Positions 55,247 through 63,709 of a stretch of 64,000 nt of DNA are shown one piece after another (within the stretch, counting starts at the first letter, position 1; each line of letters opens with the position of its first letter). The translations under genes and the position numbers were made by a program. This DNA comes from Echinicola marina (GTDB lineage Bacteria; Bacteroidota; Bacteroidia; Cytophagales; Cyclobacteriaceae): the NCBI RefSeq assembly GCF_020463795.1, contig NZ_CP080025.1, positions 5,287,001 through 5,351,000 of the forward strand, given 5' to 3'. Under the pieces are notes generated by a model. The model ran no database searches, was not told where the DNA came from, and was given only the letters and a program-made list of their open reading frames with translations.

Positions 55247-56602
55247 TCAGTCCTGATGCTTTCGGATCACCAATACCTCTATCGGTACCTCCACCTCTTT
55301 GAGGACTAATCCCTTTGCCTCCAAGGCCTTTTTTAATTCCTCTACCTTTCCCAAGCTGCATTCTATATCCAGTGCTATGGAATAGTCCATTCCTGTCCTG
55401 TCCACTATAGGTCTAGGCGACTTTTGGTAGAAATAGGCATTCAGCTGCAGTACAAAGCGGTCCAGTGGATAACCCTTCATGCTCAGGCCATATGGCTTGA
55501 AGTCAAAGGATTTCTCCGTGGAGCCATACCTGGGCAGTGCTTGGTCTTTTAGCATAATGGCATAGACAGGGCGCTCGCGCACTTCGATCTGGGCGCTGTA
55601 CTGCGGGAAATAACGCCTTAAATCTTCCTGCATAAGCTCAAATTTCCTCCCTAACATCGATGGTGGCAGTACCAGCTCATAGCCATAGACATTTCCCTCG
55701 GCCATCCAGGCCAGATAATCCGCCCCGCTCAGGTCAGTATTGAAGCGACTCCTATCCACTCCTTCATAGATGATCCTGTTTTTTCCAAAATAGAGATTGG
55801 GGTCTCCTGCATAAAAAGCAATCCTGTAGAGCTTCTCCAATACGGTATTGGTAAAAAAGATGCGGCCACCATGGCTATCCTTAAACTCCACCATCCTTCC
55901 CGGCAATCCAGGAATATATCCCGTAAGGGCAGATTGGAAAAGCAGATTTTTATCCTCAATCTGAGCATTACCCCCAATGAAAAGCTGCTCGTCAAAAAAC
56001 TCGTTTTCTTTATCCGCTTTCAATTGGAATTCCTGCGTTTTATCCTCCACCAGGGCCTGGATCTTTTTCCGTGTGATATTTTCCCCACCGGTGATGGCGG
56101 ATACCATCCCTTCCCTACCAATGATCACATAATGCGGCAAAGTCTTATGGGGAAACATATTCCTTAGTAGCTTATCCGATACCGCTATGGGCATGGATAT
56201 TCCCTTTAGACTAGACAGCTTATCAAATAACTTATTTACCTTCTCCTGATCCTGATAGGTCACCGGAAGGACCATAAGGTCTTCCTCAAATTCCTGCTGT
56301 AGACTGTCTAGCTTCGGAAAGCCCTTCACACAAGGCGCACACCAAGTGGCCCAGAAGTCCAGGATCAGGAGTTTGCCCCGGTAATCGGAGAGCTGCACTT
56401 TCCCTTCGGGATGGTTGAGGACATTTTCGATCAGCAGGTCGGGTAATTGGTCCCCTACTTTAAGTTCGCTTAGCTGTGAGGGAGCGGCATTACTCACGGC
56501 CGCTCCTCCAGTAAAGGTGTCAGCAACTTTCGTCTGTGGAAATAAATCACTTCCAAAAAGGCATAAGTATGCCAGGAAGCATGTGAATGTTGTTTTTTTC
56601 AT
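55247..56602 (-). CDS. TlpA-like thioredoxin-fold protein with C-terminal DUF3738 domain
   Basis: 451 residues from the ATG at 56602 (a longer start is possible but less likely, because the signal MKKTTFTCFLAYLCLFGS begins there). Domain 1 (about 45-190) is a TlpA/ResA-like redoxin: LNHPEGKVQLSDYRGKLLIL, the active site WATWCAPC (about residue 85-89) and FPHKTLPHYVIIG. Domain 2 (about 225-451) has the TIGR03435/DUF3738 pattern (PIVDRTGMDYSIALDI, LEAKGLVLKEVEVPIEVLVI). Its gene lies 26 bases upstream of susC and on the same strand. A periplasmic or outer-membrane redox role in the same locus is likely. Confidence 0.82.
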   Translation of the reverse strand: MKKTTFTCFLAYLCLFGSDLFPQTKVADTFTGGAAVSNAAPSQLSELKVGDQLPDLLIENVLNHPEGKVQLSDYRGKLLILDFWATWCAPCVKGFPKLDSLQQEFEEDLMVLPVTYQDQEKVNKLFDKLSSLKGISMPIAVSDKLLRNMFPHKTLPHYVIIGREGMVSAITGGENITRKKIQALVEDKTQEFQLKADKENEFFDEQLFIGGNAQIEDKNLLFQSALTGYIPGLPGRMVEFKDSHGGRIFFTNTVLEKLYRIAFYAGDPNLYFGKNRIIYEGVDRSRFNTDLSGADYLAWMAEGNVYGYELVLPPSMLGRKFELMQEDLRRYFPQYSAQIEVRERPVYAIMLKDQALPRYGSTEKSFDFKPYGLSMKGYPLDRFVLQLNAYFYQKSPRPIVDRTGMDYSIALDIECSLGKVEELKKALEAKGLVLKEVEVPIEVLVIRKHQD

Positions 56603-56638
56603 GCTTAAAATGCAGTTGTGTAGAAAGTATTGGGACAA

Positions 56639-57710
56639 GACTCGGAGTCTTGTCAGATACTAGTAGCAAGAGCCAAGATTAAAGACTGGTTTACGTAGGC
56701 AAGAACGTCTAATTCTCCGTCATTGCGATCCCGGTGAGCCGGGAGAAGCAATCCCGCCTTCCGAAGCCTTTAATTCCCCTTTCCCTTTTTATTCCCCTAC
56801 TTTTTCCCATTGCCGGAAAAAGTAGCAAAAAGGTCTAGGCCGGTGGAGCTGTTTTACCTTTGTGCCATTTATTCATACGATGAAGATGGCGTTAATCCCA
56901 AAGGTATTTTGTGTCGCTGTCTACGGGCTAAAAAGAAGTGGATCTAGCCGAGGGCTAGCTAACTTCTTTTTTTAACGCCCTCCGACAACTCCACAAAACC
57001 AACAGCTCCAAGGGCCGGAACTTGGATTACGATCCGAAAACGAAATAGTCTCGTAATCACCCCTAGCCCCCCTTAAAGGGGACTTCTTGATCTCATAATC
57101 GAAATCCATTCCTCACCCTTCAGGGAGGAATGAGCGTTTATAAAACAGTCGGTGACTGTTTTTAGCGAGTAGCCAGCCTGAAGCGCAGGAGGTGGGGGTA
57201 AATTACTGTCTTAGAGTATATAAGTCTCCCCGTCCAATACGTACTCCAAAGCTTTCGGCCTTCGCCTTTCGACTTTTAGCTTCCTTCCTTCTACAATTGT
57301 TAAGAAATCATTTAATTACCCCAGTGCTTATAAAGCCCCAGGCCAGGCTGCCCTACCAGACGTCCCTTCCGGAGCGGGACGAATGCAGCCTACGAATTGC
57401 GATAAAAGTTTTAAAGTCAAGAAATCACTCAGGATTTCTGATAATCTTTTCGTAAATGAAGTTTGGGTTCGTATTCATTTTATTAGGTATAGATTATGAT
57501 TAAATAAAAACCCTCAAGCTTTATTACTTATCTGCAACAAAGAACTAACAATGAATCAAATATATAAAAATCAATTCAATAAACAATCTATTAAACATAT
57601 TTTTATTTCCATTAGTATTATTTATAAATCTATTAGACATATTATAATGACAATTAAGATAAAATCAAATTGATATATTTGTCTTTTTAGGTATAGATTT
57701 GATTTAATAA
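56639..57710. repeat. Repeat-filled kilobase beyond the TlpA gene
   Basis: Carries REP-like copy E (56717-56765), the right inverted-repeat arm (57135-57195), a module shared with the SusC-SusD gap (GGGACTTCTTGAT, CCCTTCAGGG; about 57079-57130), a hairpin AGAAGT...ACTTCTTTTTTT near 56933-56974 and a GCTTTCGGCCTT tract at about 57247-57280. ORFs here are judged spurious. Confidence 0.7.
57146..57180 (-). repeat. Inverted repeat, right arm
   Basis: Exact reverse complement of 51216-51250. Confidence 0.9.
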
Positions 57711-57944
57711 ATGTCCATTTCAAAAAATTATAATTGCATAAAATCTGTTTTAGCAACAAAAGGAAAAACTCAAAAATGGTTATCAGAAGAGCTCAGAATA
57801 AATGTTAACACGGTATCCTCATGGTGTAGGAACACCAAACAACCTAAATATGAGAACTTGTATGAAATAGCTTTAATTTTAGGTGTTGAAATGGGAGACT
57901 TGTTGACCAAAATAAAAGACTTAAGAGATATTTCCGCCAAGTAA
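57711..57944 (+). CDS. XRE-family helix-turn-helix transcriptional regulator
   Basis: 77 residues, essentially a single HTH_3 domain: YNCIKSVLATKGKTQKWLSE, then INVNTVSSWCRNTKQPKYEN (recognition helix) and LYEIALILGVEMGDLL. Such stand-alone Cro/C1-type proteins usually repress their own promoter or a neighbour's. TATATTTG and TAGATTTG boxes occur 37 and 17 bases upstream. No paired toxin is next to it; the nearest is the RelE-like pair 680 bases on. Confidence 0.85.
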   Translation: MSISKNYNCIKSVLATKGKTQKWLSEELRINVNTVSSWCRNTKQPKYENLYEIALILGVEMGDLLTKIKDLRDISAK

Positions 57945-58620
57945 CAGAGAAACGGCCGCTAGGTGTAGTCTGTGACTACGCCTTCCTATCCTTGGAATTT
58001 GTAATTACAGTAAATGTGGACTTTTTCAGATATGGGTGATGCATATCGTTCTGATAGTTACTGGTAGAGACATCAATGACCAAGAAATGCCTTATTGTCT
58101 GGCTTTTCAGGTTTTGTATGGGTATTTTTTTTTACAAGTAAGGATTACAGAGTTATTATTTTGAATAAACTGATCTGTAGTAAAAAGGACTTATCGAGTA
58201 AATTATTAGCAGGATATTACAGCATTTTTATTTTAGCCATTGCAAATGGACTATTGACGCAAAGGATTTTATTTGAGAAATATAAAATTAAACAGCACAA
58301 AAAAGCCACCACAAATTAATGAGATGGCTTATAATTATTTATAGCATTCGGCATTTGGCCTTAAGCTTTCGCCCTTCCTTCGCCCTTCCTTCTTCCTGCC
58401 TTAGACATTTCCCCTCATCTTATCCTAAAATTTGGTGTACTTTGATTTTTGAATATATTTGTATAATCTGAACTCCTAATCAAAGTCAAGAGGTTAAAGG
58501 AAACTAAAGACATAATATGAAGCGATCCTTATTAGTAATCACTTCTGCTTTCTCACTGAGAACATAATATAGAACTTTAAATATTCCCACTGCGTTATCC
58601 CGATAAAATCAAGAAAAAAA
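57945..58620. repeat. Intergenic region with shared repeat modules
   Basis: Contains a CTATCCTTGGAATTTGTAATTAC unit (about 57987-58010) whose variant recurs at about 59245, a GTAGTCTGTGACTAC palindrome at about 57964, and the hairpin + CTTTCG tract at 58297-58410. A 74-codon frame here is not convincing. Confidence 0.6.
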
Positions 58621-58827
58621 ATGAAAATATTGTTGGATATAAAAGACGATAAGGCAGCCTTTATTATGGAACTACTCAATAATTTCAAGTTCGTAAAGGC
58701 CAAACCACTTACCCCATACAAAGCTGAAGTACTAGAAGGATTAAAAGAAGCTATTGAAGAAGTGAATCTTATTAAAACCAATAAGATAAAAGCACAACCT
58801 CTTGACAAGTTTCTTGATGAGCTATAA
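58621..58827 (+). CDS. Antitoxin of a RelE/ParE-type module
   Basis: 68 residues, helix-rich and charged: MKILLDIKDDKAAFIMELLN, then LTPYKAEVLEGLKEAIEEVNL and an acidic-basic C-terminal tail. The position just upstream of a RelE-like toxin and the 11-base overlap mark it as the antitoxin, which would bind the toxin by the C-terminal segment and its own promoter by the N-terminal part. No DNA-binding fold is firmly recognised. Confidence 0.78.
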   Translation: MKILLDIKDDKAAFIMELLNNFKFVKAKPLTPYKAEVLEGLKEAIEEVNLIKTNKIKAQPLDKFLDEL

Positions 58828-59143
58828 AGTGGATACGGTTACAGCTTTCCGAAAAGCTGTTAAAAAACTCATTAAAAAATATCCATCCCTTAAAAACGAA
58901 TTGGCAGAACTTGGAAAGCAGCTTTCCAATAATCCTACTACAGGTACTTCTCTTGGAAATAATTGTTACAAAATCCGAATGGCTATCGCTTCCAAAGGAA
59001 AAGTCAAGTCTGGTGGGGCCAGAATAATTACCCATTTTTATGTGGCTGACAATACTGTTTTTCTTCTTTCCATTTACGACAAGTCAGATCAAGAAAATAT
59101 TTCAGACAATCAAATCAAAGAACTACTGAAACTCATTCAATAA
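58817..59143 (+). CDS. RelE/ParE-superfamily toxin
   Basis: 108 residues from the ATG at 58817: MSYKVDTVTAFRKAVKKLIK, then YPSLKNELAELGKQLSNNPT, NNCYKIRMAIASKGKVKSGG, ARIITHFYVADNTVFLLSIYDK. These elements (TxxFxKxxKxLxKKYP, GNxxYKIRxAI, GGxRIIxY) are those of RelE/HigB-like mRNA-cleaving or ParE-like toxins. Start overlaps the antitoxin stop by 11 bases. Which of the subfamilies it belongs to is not decided here. Confidence 0.85.
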   Translation: MSYKVDTVTAFRKAVKKLIKKYPSLKNELAELGKQLSNNPTTGTSLGNNCYKIRMAIASKGKVKSGGARIITHFYVADNTVFLLSIYDKSDQENISDNQIKELLKLIQ

Positions 59144-59807
59144 GATAGGGAATGGTAATGTAATCACGCTGATTAGCGTCTAGATTGCGACTACATCCCT
59201 CTAGCCCTCCCACGCCTGGGTGGAGTATGCCACTCCACCCTACTATCCTTGGAATTTATAATTCCAGTTACGAAAAACTTCATCTCAGAAGACCTCGTCA
59301 AAGCCGAAGATTTTTTTGTTTTAGGGAAGTCTTCACTAATGCATAAAGCGGGTTTAATTCTTTTAGAAAAAGTACTATAATAGGCCAAAGGAAGATGGTT
59401 ATTTATTCAGATCTATCTTGACCACTTGTTCCAATAATATTGATTAATCTTTATTATGTATATCCGCAATTGCACCAGTAAAAGTTAAAAGCGAATCGAA
59501 ATGTTCGTTTTAATTAAAATATCAACTCCTTCGGTCTTCAGTCTTCAAACTCCCGACCACTTAAGCAAAGGATTTAAGGTTACTGGCATCATTGCGGATA
59601 ATCAGAATCTTTATTCAAGGACTAGTCAAATTTAAACTGTTATTTGAAAAACTGGCTTTTTTTGACGATTTTAAAAGTAGAATAAGGATCCTAAGATAAG
59701 AAAAGATGATTAGGCTTTTGAAACCTAGGGGCTGTTGTATTTTTGAATAGGGTGATTTTTAAGGATAATAATAAAAGTTTGACTGTTTCACTTAAACTAT
59801 TGGTACT
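59144..59807. other. Intergenic region with repeat modules and a short coding remnant
   Basis: Carries CTATCCTTGGAATTTATAATT (about 59242), a GTCTAGATTGCGACTAC unit (59178), TTACTGGCATCATTGCGGAT (59580-59599, also at 49168), and about 36 forward codons that read TKNFISEDLVKAEDFFVLGK before a stop, probably the tail of a lost gene. Confidence 0.5.
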
Positions 59808-60473
59808 ATGATAAATAGAGAATATTTTTCAATATATGAGATTGAAGAGGCATCCCTTTTGGATTTTTTTCTGGAGATATTGGAAGCCAGAAAAGTAACT
59901 TTATTAGGGCAAGAAGAAATGGAACTCCCGAGTAGTTTCTCTTACCAACTGGTACACCTGGCCTGGATGCTGCACAGTGGAAAGCTCCGGCTAGACACCA
60001 GCAAAGCAATATGGGAGGTACGCTCCAATATCGGAGAAGAGCTACCTTTTGGAGGATATCAAAAGCTGGTCAAGGAGACGTCTTACCCATCTTTGTTTGA
60101 GCTGATATGGCATTTGAAGCTCTGTTGGTTTGACACCTCCCTGATGTTTGGTTATAGTTTTGATTTGGATTCTAGCTGGTATCATAAACGGCTTTTCCCT
60201 TTTGGCTCTGTGTACCAGCATACCCGGGACCGGACCCTGATCAGTAAGGAGAAGGATGAGTATTGGCTGATCAGGCATCATGCGAGCGGATATATGAACA
60301 AAAAGGTAAGCTATATCCAAGATGATAAAGTACGGTATTTCCACCCGAAGTCAAAGGAACTACGGGCCCTCAGGAAAGGAAAACCTGTTAGAAGAAGAAA
60401 GACCTGCAGACCTGATGATCTGGAAGATTATGATCTGTTCATTACGGCATTTAAACGGTTGAAGATGAATTGA
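59808..60473 (+). CDS. Orphan protein of unknown function (221 aa)
   Basis: MINREYFSIYEIEEASLLDF starts a largely helical, aromatic-rich protein with LVHLAWMLHSGKLRLDTSKA, FELIWHLKLCWFDTSLMFGY and a basic end (RKGKPVRRRKTCRPDDLEDY). The LVHLAWMLHSG segment recalls RteC-like regulators of conjugative transposons, but the match is weak and length and remainder do not convince me. No signal peptide. No partner genes are adjacent. Function unknown. Confidence 0.55.
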   Translation: MINREYFSIYEIEEASLLDFFLEILEARKVTLLGQEEMELPSSFSYQLVHLAWMLHSGKLRLDTSKAIWEVRSNIGEELPFGGYQKLVKETSYPSLFELIWHLKLCWFDTSLMFGYSFDLDSSWYHKRLFPFGSVYQHTRDRTLISKEKDEYWLIRHHASGYMNKKVSYIQDDKVRYFHPKSKELRALRKGKPVRRRKTCRPDDLEDYDLFITAFKRLKMN

Positions 60474-60833
60474 CCAGTGAGAGTAATGAGTGTAGAACCT
60501 ACTTCTAAACCTTCACCAAAACCTCCCTCCTATTCCTAAGGTCCAAAAATTGTGGGTGCTTATTTGAAGGATTCGAGGAAGTGGTAGGGATGGTTTATTA
60601 GAGAGGAAATTTTACTCTTGAGTGTAATTAGGCAACAAATAACATTTTTATTGGGAAATCTATCACTTCTACATCTTAAACTAAAAAAATAATTTCATTT
60701 CTATAATTTAGAGAAAATATTAACTTTACTATTTCTTATACGCAGAGAACAATTCCTCTACTTTAATATCTAAAATAGTAAATTAATTTTTCAAAAAAAT
60801 ATCCCTTCTTTTCCATTCAATTCAATATAAACC
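60474..60833. other. Intergenic region with a dispersed 50-bp unit
   Basis: The stretch ACTTATTTGAAGGATT-like GCTTATTTGAAGGATTCGAG with GGAAGTGG (60552-60600) recurs with changes at 62257-62307. No gene seen in the remaining AT-rich DNA. Confidence 0.5.
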
Positions 60834-62099
60834 ATGAATTATTGCATAAAATCAATTGGAACACCTTGTATTCTTTCATTATTTTTATTTTCCTGTGAAG
60901 GAGAAATAGGACCCAATGGTCTTAGTAGCCTAACAAATATCACAGATGAAAAAGCAGGGACAAATTGCGAAACAGGAGGTTTAAAAATTGAAACTGGATT
61001 AGATTCTGATTCAAATGGACTATTAGACCAAAATGAAGTTTTGAATGTAAATTATGTTTGTAACGGCTCCAATGGTTTATCCAGTTTAACTAGGTTTTCT
61101 CCAGAACTTCCTGGCTCAAATTGTGAAAATGGAGGAATTGTAATAAGTTCTGGAATAGATTTGAATAAAGATGGAGTGTTAGGTGATGAGGAAGTTACGA
61201 CTTCATCATTCGTATGTAATGGAATAAATGGCCAAAACGGGTTAATCAATTCAACAAGCGAACCTCCAAGCGAAATATGTAAATTCGGTGGCATAAAAAT
61301 CAATTCTGGTATTGACACTAATGGAGATAATATTCTTGATGAGACTGAAATCACCTCAAGCGCCCTAGTTTGCAACGGAAATGACGGAAAAAACAGCCTT
61401 TCTAAAGTTAATATTGTACCCAAAGGTGAAAGATGTGAAAATGGAGGTTTAAAATTCAGCTCAGGAATTGACTCAAATAATAATGGCGTTCTTGATGAAA
61501 TTGAAATTGAATCAACATCCTACACTTGTAATGGCTTGGATGGGAACTTAAGTTTAATCAATATTTCAGATCAAAGTAAGGGAGATAAGTGTGAAAATGG
61601 GGGGATAAAGATAGAATCAGGTATAGACATTAATAATAACTACCAACTTGACCAAAGTGAAATCCTTGTAACTAAATATGTTTGTCATGGATCAAGCGGA
61701 ATAATTAATGAAGAAATTCAAATCAAATTATCCAATGGGATAGGGACTGCTATGAATACAAGTAGCTCTACACCTACCCTTGTTCCACTTACTACCTATC
61801 TCGACTTAAACAATTATCCAAATGTTGACTCTGTCGTCTTTGTTTCAGATCCATGGGTTGCTGAAACTAATAATTACGCGAGCTTAGAGCTTTATAATAT
61901 TACAGATGCTGAAATAGTTACTGAAAGCATGATTAGAAGTAATAAGTTGTATAGTGGAAGAACACAAATCAAAACAGGCAACATTTTTACTCATATACCT
62001 CAAAAATCAATTCAACTAGGGCTTAGGTTTAGATCTGAAATAGATGGATCCTATGCTGCTAGTGGAATTCCTTATTTATACTTGTATAGAAAAAAATAA
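60834..62099 (+). CDS. DUF7151-repeat surface lipoprotein
   Basis: 421 residues, lipoprotein signal (SLFLFSCEGEIG; lipid on Cys20). It then has five similar units of about 50 residues, each reading C-x-x-GG-x-x-I-x-x-G-I-D-x-x-x-N-G-x-L-D-x-x-E and ending VCNG (for example GLDSDSNGLLDQNEV, GIDTNGDNILDETEI). The D-x-N-x-(N/D)-G-x-L-D-x-x-E core resembles calcium-binding loops and DUF7151. The two cysteines per unit are probably paired. A C-terminal 140-residue beta domain follows (VPLTTYLDLNNYPN to YLYLYRKK). Probably surface-exposed, calcium-stabilised. A terminator follows. Confidence 0.78.
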   Translation: MNYCIKSIGTPCILSLFLFSCEGEIGPNGLSSLTNITDEKAGTNCETGGLKIETGLDSDSNGLLDQNEVLNVNYVCNGSNGLSSLTRFSPELPGSNCENGGIVISSGIDLNKDGVLGDEEVTTSSFVCNGINGQNGLINSTSEPPSEICKFGGIKINSGIDTNGDNILDETEITSSALVCNGNDGKNSLSKVNIVPKGERCENGGLKFSSGIDSNNNGVLDEIEIESTSYTCNGLDGNLSLINISDQSKGDKCENGGIKIESGIDINNNYQLDQSEILVTKYVCHGSSGIINEEIQIKLSNGIGTAMNTSSSTPTLVPLTTYLDLNNYPNVDSVVFVSDPWVAETNNYASLELYNITDAEIVTESMIRSNKLYSGRTQIKTGNIFTHIPQKSIQLGLRFRSEIDGSYAASGIPYLYLYRKK

Positions 62100-62129
62100 G
62101 CTCAAATAATCCATATTATACTTAAAAAT

Positions 62130-62160
62130 AAAGAAGCCAATTTATTGAGATGGCTTCTTT
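62130..62160 (+). terminator. Terminator of the DUF7151 gene
   Basis: Ten-bp perfect stem AAAGAAGCCA / TGGCTTCTTT with an 11-base loop and following T-rich run. Confidence 0.85.
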
Positions 62161-62329
62161 ATTTTTCCCTCGACCTTCAGCATTATGTTTACAACTATTT
62201 CTCGTTTACACTTTCCTGAAGCAGCACTCCTTTTCCTGATGTTCATAGATTGGATTGAGGGTACTTATTTGAAGGATTGGTGGAAGTGGCCATGAAGGCT
62301 TATTAGGGTTAAGGATTTAAAAGAATATA

Positions 62330-62440
62330 GCAAAAAAAACCACCTCAAATAAATGAGATGGCTTTGTGATTATTTATATCTTTTGGCCTTAGACCTTAGT
62401 CTTTCGGCTTTTGGCATTTCACTTTCGTCCTTAGGAATTG
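62330..62440. repeat. Hairpin plus CTTTCGGCTTT repeat tract (third copy)
   Basis: ACCACCTCAAATAAATGAGATGG hairpin-like core then TTTTGGCCTTAGACCTTAGTC words. On the reverse strand it follows the wecA-like stop and can end its transcript. Confidence 0.7.
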
Positions 62441-62446
62441 CAAAAA

Positions 62447-63597
62447 CTAATATTCCTTAATCTTCTCTCTCTCCCAATTCTGCTCCTTAACAGGTTCTGG
62501 AAATCTATAAGTCGATTTTGAAAGTACCCTAGGTGAACTCAGTACCTTAGCCCTTACCTTTCTTAGGGTAACCACATTGATTACACTTCCCAAACTTATG
62601 GCCAAGATGGAAACAACTGGAAACATAATCCAATCATTTAAATCTTTACAAACAATCATCAAGGCCAAAAACAATAATTTAAGTCCCCCTAACATCATAG
62701 CCACTTGATCATGACGATTCCCCATCCGCATTAAGAAATGATGGATATGTGATTTGTCGGGGCTAAATGGTGAATGTCCCCTTCGTATCCTGCGTACAAA
62801 TACTCTTAAGGTATCATAACAACAAATCACCATCATTACGAGCCCAGTAGTGATAGGAGCATCAAACCTAAATAGTGAATTATTACTATTCATTAATTCT
62901 CCATTCGCATAAATAAAATAAAAGGCCATCGTAGCAATAAATAATCCTAATGGCAATGACCCTGTATCCCCCATAAATATTTTAGCAGGATGCCAGTTAT
63001 AAAACAAAAAACCGATGATGGCAGCACTTAAGGATAAACAGAGCAAGGATGGAATATAAAAGCCAGTCAGTCCAAACCAAATAGACATAAACCCTGTCGA
63101 TATAAGTCCCAAAATCCCCGCAAGACCATCTAATCCATCTATTAAGTTATAAGCATTGGTAAGTCCTACCAACATAAAAAGACTCAAACTATAACTTATC
63201 CAAATGGGTAGTTCTTCCACTCCTAAAAAACCATAAAAACTATGAATTCTAAAATCTCCCAATATCACCACTAAGAAAAATGCCATTAACTGGCCAATTA
63301 ATTTTTGCATGGCAGACAAATCTTTCATATCATCCCATAAACCAATGGAAAATAACATCCCCATACTCACCAAAACGTAGGAAAAATTCCCCAACTCACC
63401 AAAAGAAAAAATCACTATCACACCAGAAATAAATCCCAAAATAATGCCTACCCCCCCATTGATGGAACAGATATTTTATGAATTTTCCGTCCTCCAGGTT
63501 GATCTAGCATATTACTTTTTGACATTAACCTGATCACCAAAGGAATACTAATCATGGTTATGATAAACGAAGCTAATATGACAAAAATAATATCCAT
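62447..63597 (-). pseudogene. WecA/MraY-like undecaprenyl-phosphate sugar-1-phosphate transferase, frameshifted at a G tract
   Basis: An integral membrane enzyme that loads the first sugar-phosphate onto undecaprenyl phosphate. From ATG 63597 the frame reads MDIIFVILASFIITMISIPL to DQPGGRKIHKISVPSMGG and then hits TAG at 63450, because the tract is seven Gs (63451-63457, reverse strand). With eight Gs it continues as VGIILGFISGVI and stays open for 330 more residues to 62447. Those carry the family's conserved NAYNLIDGLDGL (D-D active-site segment), GFLFYNWHPAKIFMGDTGSL and HIHHFLMR motifs. Full restored length is about 383 residues. It may be a real mutation, slippage switch, or sequence error. 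Confidence 0.85.
63451..63457 (-). repeat. Homopolymer tract of seven G (reverse strand)
   Basis: Exact run of seven C on the forward strand at the point where the wecA-like reading frame breaks. Confidence 0.95.
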
Positions 63598-63661
63598 CTA
63601 AACAATTAAATAAATTCCATGCAAATTATCCTTTAATATAACATAAAGCAAAAGCCCCGCC
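63521..63661 (+). repeat. Direct repeat, right copy
   Basis: Counterpart of 42961-43096 in the same orientation, spanning the start region and leader of the wecA-like gene and the first arm of the GCCCCGC-GCAGGGC hairpin. Confidence 0.88.
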
Positions 63662-63678
63662 ATTTTTTATAGCAGGGC
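63649..63678 (-). terminator. Hairpin after glmS
   Basis: AAAGCCCCGCC followed by TTTTTATA and GCAGGGC forms a seven-pair stem with one mismatch, between the glmS stop and the wecA-like leader. Only the first arm survives in the left direct-repeat copy. Confidence 0.55.
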
Positions 63679-63709
63679 CGATATATATACAAATTGCAAT
63701 ACCCTTTTC

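Noticed and set aside
57000-57020. Possible attR matching the tmRNA 3' end (ACAGCTCCA)
   Set aside because: Only eight to nine bases match and the T-arm sequence is missing, so it is not good evidence for an attachment site.
58095-58319. 74-codon frame with hydrophobic stretches
   Set aside because: Starts in AT-rich DNA, ends inside the hairpin repeat module, and has no neighbour or family support.
59191-59388. 65-codon reverse ORF
   Set aside because: Reads through a palindromic repeat (HTPPRRGRARGM); forward codons on the same DNA look more like a gene remnant.
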